From Acidimicrobiaceae bacterium (lineage in GTDB: Bacteria > Actinomycetota > Acidimicrobiia > Acidimicrobiales > Palsa-688): 5,342 bases of DNA. The position numbers and the translations under genes were made by a program. Shown in pieces: positions 1-4,670 of the stretch. Under the pieces are notes generated by a model. The model was given only the letters and a program-made list of their open reading frames with translations. It had not been told where the DNA came from and made no database searches. The stretch's first letter is position 1; each line of letters begins with the position of its first letter. The stretch lies in the NCBI GenBank assembly GCA_027334785.1, contig DAHWQF010000037.1, positions 1 to 5,342 of the forward strand. The letters are read 5' to 3'.

Positions 1-417
1 GAGCGGGAGGGCCGAACTGACCACGATCCCCGAGGTGACATAGCCCGTCCCCAACACGGCATGCACCAGGCGGAGCAATAGAGGAAGGGCAGGGAAAAAA
101 CCGAGCGAGGATTGGGCGGCGTTACCCTTCCCGGGCAGTATGTGGTGCGGGTAGCCGGCGGCCGCCGCTAAGTACCACTTGCTGTCCCAGGCCGTCAGCA
201 ACCGCCTGAAGGGCTGGCGGCTGGCGGCAGCAGTGGCGGACGCCACCATCAACACGCCGAGGTGCGAAGCCAGGCCCACCCCGAGCGGCACCGGTAAGGA
301 ACGGATCGGTTCTCGGACACCCCTCGCGCCGGGCTGGGCGCCGGCGTGGTCACGCACCAGGCTGAGCGCGTGGGGTGGGGCCGCGCCCGTATCTCGCGAC
401 CCGAAGGCGCGCCTCAT
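1..417 (-). CDS. PIG-V-family membrane mannosyltransferase, N-terminal part (runs off left edge)
   Basis: Only the first 139 codons are in the window; the frame is open to base 1, so the C-terminus lies outside. Seen: a basic, Gly/Pro-rich N-terminus, a first hydrophobic segment at about residues 41-64, then a loop with WDSKWYL (77-83) and GYP (88-90), then FFPALPLLLRL (107-117). The order W-D-x-x-W/H-Y-L, GY, FFPxxPLL is the signature of the first extracytoplasmic loop of PIG-V-like GT-C mannosyltransferases. Asp78 is the expected functional acidic residue. Family knowledge: these enzymes use polyprenyl- or dolichyl-phosphate-mannose outside the cytoplasm. Start: ATG at 417-415 is the only reasonable start, with a TAAGGT box 8 bases upstream and no in-frame start codon between it and base 540. 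It is divergent from the GT2 gene 67 bases away. The acceptor is unknown; another GT-C family with a similar first loop is possible. Confidence 0.75.
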   Translation of the reverse strand, partial: MRRAFGSRDTGAAPPHALSLVRDHAGAQPGARGVREPIRSLPVPLGVGLASHLGVLMVASATAAASRQPFRRLLTAWDSKWYLAAAAGYPHHILPGKGNAAQSSLGFFPALPLLLRLVHAVLGTGYVTSGIVVSSALPL

Positions 418-425
418 TGGCCAGT

Positions 426-431
426 ACCTTA
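426..431 (-). promoter_or_regulatory. Candidate -10 box (TAAGGT) of the PIG-V-like gene
   Basis: Read on the minus strand, TAAGGT fits the actinobacterial TANNNT -10 pattern. It ends 8 bases before the ATG at 417, so transcription would start at or within about 2 bases of the start codon, giving a leaderless mRNA. No TTGACA-like -35 box is seen 16-18 bases upstream. The AAGG core could instead act as a weak ribosome-binding site about 9 bases from the ATG. Inference from position and consensus only. Confidence 0.33.
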
Positions 432-432
432 G

Positions 433-470
433 CCGAGCCGAGCGCGCCCACGGCCCTCCTCCACCGAGCC
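433..470. repeat. Two direct CCGAGCC copies, each abutting a candidate -10 box
   Basis: CCGAGCC occurs at 433-439 and again at 464-470, a period of 31 bases or about three helical turns. The first copy lies 1 base upstream of the minus-strand TAAGGT box, and the second directly upstream of the plus-strand TAGACT box. Such a pair could be a shared operator for the divergent promoters. In GC-rich DNA a 7-base repeat can also arise by chance; 433-445 is itself locally repetitive (AGCCG twice). Confidence 0.22.
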
Positions 471-476
471 TAGACT
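471..476 (+). promoter_or_regulatory. Candidate -10 box (TAGACT) of the GT2 gene
   Basis: TAGACT fits TANNNT and ends 8 bases before the GTG at 485, the same spacing as the divergent TAAGGT box has to its ATG. This would produce a leaderless or near-leaderless transcript, in keeping with the absence of a Shine-Dalgarno sequence before the GTG. No convincing -35 box is present. Inference from position and consensus. Confidence 0.35.
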
Positions 477-484
477 GCGAAACC

Positions 485-1288
485 GTGCCCGGCGAGGTGC
501 TCGAAAGTGCCCTTCCTATTTTATCGGTCGTAATACCAACTCGCAACGAAGCGAGCAATATCGAGCCTCTCGTGCGACGGTTGGCCAGTGCACTGAAGGA
601 CCTAGGGGGCGGTTGGGAGTTGGTGTTCGTCGACGATTCCGACGACACGACTCCCGACACAGTCGAGCACCTAGCGAGCGAGACCGACTTCAGGATCACG
701 CTCCTCCACCGCTGGCCCGGCCAACGCGACGGCGGGCTCGGAGGAGCCGTAAAGCTCGGCTTTTCCAAGGCCAGCGGCCGTGTCCTCGCTGTCATGGACG
801 CCGACTTACAGCACCCCCCCGAAATAGTGCCTGCGCTCGTGTCGCCGGTACTCTCCGGGCAGTGGGACTTGGCCGTCGGCAACCGCTACGGCTTTTTGGG
901 AGGCCGAGACGGCTTGTCGGGTCCGCTCCGCCGCGTGATAGCTATTTCGTGCCGGTTTTTGGCGCACAGGCTGGTGCCGAACAGCCGGGCCATCTCGGAC
1001 CCTATGAGCGGCTTGTTCGCCCTCGAGCGCTCCGTGGTGGACCGCGCCCAACTCCGCCCAGAAGGCTACAAGATCCTCCTCGAAGTCGTGGCCCGCGGCG
1101 ACTGGCACCGCGCCACCAACGTTGACTACCGCTTCGACGAGCGTTACTCCGGCCAGTCCAAGGCCCGGCTCGCTGAAGGGTTAGTGTTCTTACGCCACCT
1201 CTGGCATCTCTGGCTCGTTAGCCGCTCCAAAGAGGGCCCGTCGGCCAAGGCCTCGGCACCCGGTACTGCCAAGGAAGGGCTCAACTGA
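485..1288 (+). CDS. GT2 polyprenol-phosphate mannose synthase (DPM1/Ppm1-like)
   Basis: Predicted to transfer mannose from GDP-mannose to a polyprenyl phosphate on the cytoplasmic face of the membrane, making the lipid donor used by GT-C mannosyltransferases. Numbering from GTG 485 (267 residues): VIPTRNE at 16-22 begins the nucleotide-binding fold, VDDSDDTTP is at 49-57, GLGGAVKLGF at 84-93, and the metal-binding DAD at 105-107 lies within MDADLQHPPE. GNRY, DPMSGLFALER, GYKILLEV and the R-Y-S-G-Q-SK motif follow in the order usual for this family. The length matches the soluble single-domain synthase; no C-terminal membrane domain follows, only an aromatic stretch (LRHLWHLWLV) that could touch the membrane. 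Start: the frame stays open upstream to 179, but that part is antisense to the PIG-V-like gene. GTG 485 is the first start beyond it; GTG 497 is an alternative. There is no Shine-Dalgarno. The 3' end overlaps the convergent GT87 gene by 145 bases. A GT2 using another sugar (for example glucose) cannot be excluded. Confidence 0.87.
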   Translation: MPGEVLESALPILSVVIPTRNEASNIEPLVRRLASALKDLGGGWELVFVDDSDDTTPDTVEHLASETDFRITLLHRWPGQRDGGLGGAVKLGFSKASGRVLAVMDADLQHPPEIVPALVSPVLSGQWDLAVGNRYGFLGGRDGLSGPLRRVIAISCRFLAHRLVPNSRAISDPMSGLFALERSVVDRAQLRPEGYKILLEVVARGDWHRATNVDYRFDERYSGQSKARLAEGLVFLRHLWHLWLVSRSKEGPSAKASAPGTAKEGLN

Positions 1289-2778
1289 TCCTTCGGCCTC
1301 CCGAGCAGGGCCGAGGGGGATAGGTCCCGAAGTGAGATCTCCTTACGCAATGCCCAGACCCAGGCTGCCACGAGGGCGAGGCCGGCGAGAGCAAGAGAGT
1401 CGTCCGCGACTGGGCGCATAAACCAGGTTGGTATGTGGTACACGTGGCTAGCCGGCGGGTCCCACCAGTAAAACGCCGCCATAGACACGGTGATCACCGC
1501 CAAAAAGGCCGCCTTCACCGGGCGCGGAAGCGGCCTTTCCAGCAAGGCAAAGGGGAAAAGGGCGACCCAAGACCAGTGGTGGTCCCACGATATGGGTGAG
1601 ATGAGCAAACCTGCGGTCGCCATCACGAACAGCGGCAAGAGCATCGACCGCCCGGGCTGGAGGAGCAGCCTGCGGGCAACCATGGCTGCCAGCACGCCCA
1701 CCACGAGCGAGAGCGCGAGCCACGTCCCGTCGGCGGCCGCCCCGGCCAGGCCGAGGCGGGTAATGATGCCGTTGAGAGACTGGTTGCTCACGAAAATAGG
1801 GGTCCCGATCCTTTTTTCCACGGAACTGAAGTGCAAGAAGTACTGTGCCGACGCACCCGGCGCTACCAACCAGGCAAGCCCGGTGGCGCCGAGGAAGGTG
1901 GCGACGCTCCTCTTGACCGCGCCCCAGTCGCGCTCCAGCACGAACAAAACGACGTATATAAGAGGCGTGAACTTGACCGCGGCGGCGGCGCCGACGAGTA
2001 CGCCGCGACTGCGCCTTCTCCGGCCAAGCACGTCCGCGCTCACCATGGTTATGAGGAAGATGTTGACCTGGCCGAAGCCGAAGTTGGCGCGGACCGGCTG
2101 GATGACGATAACGGCGAGCAGCGCCAGCAATACGGCCAGTAGTAGGCGCCGGCGGCGCCGGACGGTCACCCAGAACGCAGGGGCCACCTCCCCCAAGACG
2201 ATCGAGATCAGCATGGCCAGGCAAGCCAGGCTCGCGAGCGACCAGAGGTAGACCAGGGCCTGCATTGGTATGAGCGAGAGCGGGGAGAGCACGGCCAGCG
2301 CGAACGGCGGGTACGTGGCGTGCAGGTTGACGTAGGTGAACGCAAGGCCGTAGGGGTCGCGCCCAGTGAGGACCTCCTGAGCCGCTCCCATGTACACCCT
2401 TAAGTCGAGGAACGGGTAGTTGCCCCACCAGAACGCCATCCCGTAGGCGTAGAAGACAAGGACGGCCAAGGCCGGCCATACCGCCCAGCTCTCCCGGGCA
2501 AGATTGCTCCACCGGCCTGCAGCGGGGGGCTCCTCGGGGCGGGGCGGCGGGTATGAGAGGAGACCGCCAAGGCCGGGACCTATGGCAGTGCCTGGTGAAC
2601 TTGCCCGCGACGAGGGCTGGCGCGACGTCAAGGCCGCCCACCAACCGCCAACCGGGCACGTCGCAGCTCCCGCCGAAAAGACCTGGCGGTGGCGCTCCTT
2701 GCCTGCCGCCGGGCCATCACGGCTACCCGCGACGGGACCATCGGGAAGGGCTTCCGCACAACGGCCAAGTCTAAACAC
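1144..2778 (-). CDS. GT87 (DUF2029) polyprenol-P-mannose-dependent alpha-mannosyltransferase
   Basis: A multi-spanning GT-C enzyme of the GT87 family, which includes mycobacterial PimE and the lipomannan alpha-1,2-branching enzyme. Numbering from GTG 2778 (544 residues): first membrane segment about 98-118, then the loop with D125 in DLRVYMGA (presumed catalytic Asp), GRDPY (139-143) and TYPPFALAVLSPL (155-167). GFGQVN follows at 234-239, VKFTPLIYVVL at 268-278, SNQSLNG at 331-337 and SPISWDHHW at 394-402; the last membrane segment is about 461-477. These motifs, in this order, define the family. Oddities: residues 1-95 are Gly/Pro/Arg-rich and unlike the family, so translation may start lower. 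TTG 2631 (495 residues) is the only other start before the first membrane segment, and neither start has a convincing ribosome-binding site. A polar tail of about 65 residues follows the last membrane segment, and its last 48 codons are antisense to the GT2 gene. The acceptor and exact linkage are unknown. Confidence 0.86.
   Translation of the reverse strand: MFRLGRCAEALPDGPVAGSRDGPAAGKERHRQVFSAGAATCPVGGWWAALTSRQPSSRASSPGTAIGPGLGGLLSYPPPRPEEPPAAGRWSNLARESWAVWPALAVLVFYAYGMAFWWGNYPFLDLRVYMGAAQEVLTGRDPYGLAFTYVNLHATYPPFALAVLSPLSLIPMQALVYLWSLASLACLAMLISIVLGEVAPAFWVTVRRRRRLLLAVLLALLAVIVIQPVRANFGFGQVNIFLITMVSADVLGRRRRSRGVLVGAAAAVKFTPLIYVVLFVLERDWGAVKRSVATFLGATGLAWLVAPGASAQYFLHFSSVEKRIGTPIFVSNQSLNGIITRLGLAGAAADGTWLALSLVVGVLAAMVARRLLLQPGRSMLLPLFVMATAGLLISPISWDHHWSWVALFPFALLERPLPRPVKAAFLAVITVSMAAFYWWDPPASHVYHIPTWFMRPVADDSLALAGLALVAAWVWALRKEISLRDLSPSALLGRPKDQLSPSLAVPGAEALADGPSLERLTSQRCQRWRKNTNPSASRALDWPE
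1291..1316 (+). terminator. Possible hairpin terminator just after the GT2 stop
   Basis: CTTCGGCC (1291-1298) can pair with GGCCGAGG (1309-1316), 8 pairs with one G-U, around a 10-base loop. It starts 2 bases after the TGA at 1286-1288. No T-run follows, so at best it is a tail-less hairpin of the kind proposed for GC-rich actinobacteria. It lies inside the coding region of the opposing GT87 gene, so coding constraint could also explain it. Confidence 0.33.
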
Positions 2779-3057
2779 CCGGGGCCAATGGCTAGGCGCG
2801 TGGCGCGAACCTCCCTCTTTTCCCTGGTTGGTTGCGTGGCCCGGCGCGCGGACAGTACCTCACCAACTTGTCGGCACGGAACGCGACGTGCTACGCTACG
2901 GCGCAACCGCTCGTGGTTTTGCGCGAGCACCCCGAGGGCCCGTCAACTCCATATACAAAGGGGAGGCGCCAGCCGGCGGTAGAGCAGGAAACGTGCAGGC
3001 GCTGGGCATGACAGCCTCAGGTCGTCGGTCCCGCCTTGGCTTTGCCGTCGTGCTGCG

Positions 3058-3063
3058 AGGAAG
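3058..3063 (+). promoter_or_regulatory. Shine-Dalgarno AGGAAG serving the mini-ORF at 3073
   Basis: AGGAAG lies 9 bases before ATG 3073 and is the best ribosome-binding sequence close to the MptB-like gene. It is too far (38 bases) from ATG 3102 to serve that start directly. It therefore favours entry of ribosomes at the mini-ORF. Confidence 0.35.
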
Positions 3064-3072
3064 CGGCCCATC

Positions 3073-3099
3073 ATGAACACCAACCACCAAGCACAGTAA
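3073..3099 (+). CDS. 8-codon leader mini-ORF before the MptB-like gene
   Basis: ATG 3073 encodes MNTNHQAQ and stops at TAA 3097-3099, two bases before ATG 3102 of the MptB-like gene. It has a good AGGAAG ribosome-binding site, whereas ATG 3102 has none, so ribosomes ending here could restart on the large gene (translational coupling). The peptide has no run of a single amino acid that would suggest classical attenuation. The close stop/start arrangement is what is seen; coupling is inferred. A chance ORF is quite possible at this length. Confidence 0.25.
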   Translation: MNTNHQAQ

Positions 3100-3101
3100 A
3101 A

Positions 3102-4670
3102 ATGGACGCAGCGCTGACCGGCCCAGAGGCTTTTGGTAGCCCCCTTCGGCGTTACTGGACACATATTTGGCAAGAGGTTGGCGGGGGGTACCTGCTGGGT
3201 GGCCTGGTTGCCAGCATGGCTATGGCCATTTCGGGCTCTGCCGTGCTCGTGGGTTACGACGGCGGCGTGGTGAGATGGTGGTTCGGTGTGGACGTGCCCC
3301 CTCGCGTGGGCGATATCGGTAACTACCTGGTCTGCTACGCGGGTATGTTCGGCTTGTCTGCCACGTGGTACGGGATGCTCCGCCGCATCCGCCGCTCGCC
3401 CTCATTGCGCTGCCGGGACCTCGCGGTCGTAGGCGCGCTCTGGGCCTTCCCGCTGCTCGTCGGGCCACCGCTTTTCAGCAGGGACGTGTACAGCTACCTA
3501 GCCCAAGGCATGCTGGCCCACCTTCAGCTGAGCCCTTACAGCTACTCGCCCGCCGTCCTAGGCGTGAGCCGTTTTGGCAACCTTCTTGCTGCCGTGTCCC
3601 CGGTCTGGCGCCTGACCACGGCTCCTTACGGCCCCGTCTTCGTGTCGATGGCGGCCTGGTTGGCAGGTGTGAGCGGAGACCACGTGGCAGGGGGCACATT
3701 GCTGCTCCGACTGCCCGAGTTGGCAGGTATCGGCCTCGCGGCAGCGGCCCTACCAGGGATAGCGCGGCGCATGGGAGCCGAGCCACGCGAGGCACTGTGG
3801 CTCGGTGCCGCCAGCCCGCTCGTCCTCTTCGAGCTCTTGTCGGCTGGTCACAACGACGCCCTCATGGTGGGCCTGGTCATGGTTGGCCTGCTCTTCGCCC
3901 TGGACCGGAGGCCCTTGCTAGCCGTCGGCGTGTGCTCGCTCGCCACGCTGGTCAAACTGCCTGCGCTCCTGGCTGTAGTGTTCATCGCCTGGACCTGGGC
4001 GCGCGAGCGCCCGAGTGTGCGTGCGAAATTGCGTGCTCTGGCGACCGCGGCGTCGCTCAGCGTTGTCGTCCTGGTTATCGGGAGCGCCTTGACGGCCGGG
4101 TACGGTTGGGTCTCGTCGCAGCTAGTGACCGTGCCGGACAAGGTTTCGGTCCCAGTCAGCCCGTCCAAGGCCTTTGCGAGCGCGGTCCACCTCGCCTCCA
4201 AAGTCCTGGGTCTCGGTTGGAGCGGGCAGTTCATAACGGGGCTGGTACGCGACGCCGGCATGCTCATCGCGGCCGCAGCCTTGCTAGCCATCTTGCGAAA
4301 GGCGCGCTTGCCCACCCTGGTGCCTTCGCTGGGCATTGCGATGGTCCTCGGAGTCCTGTTGGGCAGCGACGTTTGGCCCTGGTACCTCACTTGGGGTCTC
4401 GTCCCCCTGGCCGCCTGGCGACCAGCGCAACGCAGCTGGCTGCTCCTGGCGGCCGTAGGCCTTTTCGACTTGGTGATCACTCCCGCTGGCCAACTGGTGG
4501 TCCCCGACGCCGCTGCCCCAGCGGTGGCGGTCGCTTGGTTGGTCCTTGGAATTGCTGCCTGGAAAACCCGCGCAGGTAGCGGCGGGCTGCGAGCACTCCA
4601 GAGTGCGATGTGCTCCTCACCCGGGCGTGCGCCGGTGCCAGTGGGCAGCGGCGCCCAGGCTGACGACTAG
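3102..4670 (+). CDS. mptB: MptB-like polyprenol-P-mannose-dependent alpha-1,6-mannosyltransferase
   Basis: A GT-C enzyme of the MptA/MptB type, which in Corynebacterium and Mycobacterium extends the alpha-1,6-mannan backbone of lipomannan on the outer membrane face using PPM. Numbering from ATG 3102 (522 residues): first membrane segment about 30-51. The hallmark loop FSRDVYSYLAQG is at 125-136, with D128 the likely catalytic acid, followed by LSPYSYSP (143-150). APYGP is at 174-178, SAGHNDALMVGL at 247-258, VKLPALLAVV at 284-293, SPSKAF at 353-358 and WPWYLTW at 425-431. Many hydrophobic helices lie between, and a short polar tail follows. The length is normal for the family. Start: the frame is open to TTG 3036, but those 22 extra residues look non-coding (Cys/His/Pro-rich), so ATG 3102 is preferred; it lacks a Shine-Dalgarno and may be coupled to the mini-ORF before it. 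The stop TAG shares CTAG with the convergent neighbour. The true acceptor may differ from lipomannan. Confidence 0.86.
   Translation: MDAALTGPEAFGSPLRRYWTHIWQEVGGGYLLGGLVASMAMAISGSAVLVGYDGGVVRWWFGVDVPPRVGDIGNYLVCYAGMFGLSATWYGMLRRIRRSPSLRCRDLAVVGALWAFPLLVGPPLFSRDVYSYLAQGMLAHLQLSPYSYSPAVLGVSRFGNLLAAVSPVWRLTTAPYGPVFVSMAAWLAGVSGDHVAGGTLLLRLPELAGIGLAAAALPGIARRMGAEPREALWLGAASPLVLFELLSAGHNDALMVGLVMVGLLFALDRRPLLAVGVCSLATLVKLPALLAVVFIAWTWARERPSVRAKLRALATAASLSVVVLVIGSALTAGYGWVSSQLVTVPDKVSVPVSPSKAFASAVHLASKVLGLGWSGQFITGLVRDAGMLIAAAALLAILRKARLPTLVPSLGIAMVLGVLLGSDVWPWYLTWGLVPLAAWRPAQRSWLLLAAVGLFDLVITPAGQLVVPDAAAPAVAVAWLVLGIAAWKTRAGSGGLRALQSAMCSSPGRAPVPVGSGAQADD

Larger units (their letters stand above)
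2779..3101. other. Divergent intergenic region between the GT87 and MptB-like genes
   Basis: These 323 bases (about 470 if GT87 starts at TTG 2631) must hold the promoters of both flanking genes. Possible elements: on the plus strand TTGTCG (2868-2873), 18 bases, then TACGCT (2892-2897), a weak -35/-10 pair. On the minus strand, TACTGT (2857-2852) is a TANNNT box without a clear -35. Two inverted repeats are seen: GCACG/CGTGC (2874-2878/2887-2891), and GCGCAACC (2901-2908) pairing with GGTTTTGCGC (2915-2924) with two bulged T's and a 6-base loop. A Shine-Dalgarno-like AAAGGGGAGG (2957-2966) has no start codon at working distance. No tRNA or known riboswitch was recognised. A plus-strand open frame runs through to a TGA at 3074-3076, but its product resembles nothing I know. 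Confidence 0.4.

Noticed and set aside
179..484. Upstream extension of the GT2 frame to TTG 179 (102 extra residues)
   Set aside because: This stretch is antisense to the PIG-V-like gene, whose motifs (WDSKWYL, FFPALPLL) are clearly coding. The extension shows no GT2 features, and the GT2 fold begins right after GTG 485.
1490..2251. Plus-strand open frame of 253 codons inside the GT87 gene
   Set aside because: Low-complexity Ser/Thr/Arg product with no family resemblance. The opposite strand carries all GT87 motifs here; it is a typical antisense shadow of a high-GC gene.
2504..3076. Plus-strand open frame of 190 codons over the GT87 5' end and the spacer
   Set aside because: The product is Gly/Pro/Arg-rich without recognisable domains and overlaps GT87's first membrane helix. 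Kept only as a note because its TGA overlaps the mini-ORF ATG; not supported as a gene.
3036..3101. TTG 3036 as the start of the MptB-like gene
   Set aside because: It adds 22 Cys/His/Pro-rich residues with no ribosome-binding site near the TTG; ATG 3102 gives a normal N-terminus about 30 residues before the first helix.
2896..3162. Minus-strand open frames across the spacer and the mptB start
   Set aside because: Short, unrecognisable, and overlapping the start of the well-supported MptB-like gene.
3659..3731. Direct repeat of GTTGGCAGGT-like sequence about 60 bases apart in mptB
   Set aside because: About ten bases long, coding for unrelated contexts (LAG in two helices); explained by codon preference for Leu-Ala-Gly.
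3848..4480. Minus-strand open frame of 210 codons inside the MptB-like gene
   Set aside because: Antisense shadow with low-complexity Arg/Thr/Ser composition; the plus strand carries the GHND, VKLP and WPWYLTW motifs here.
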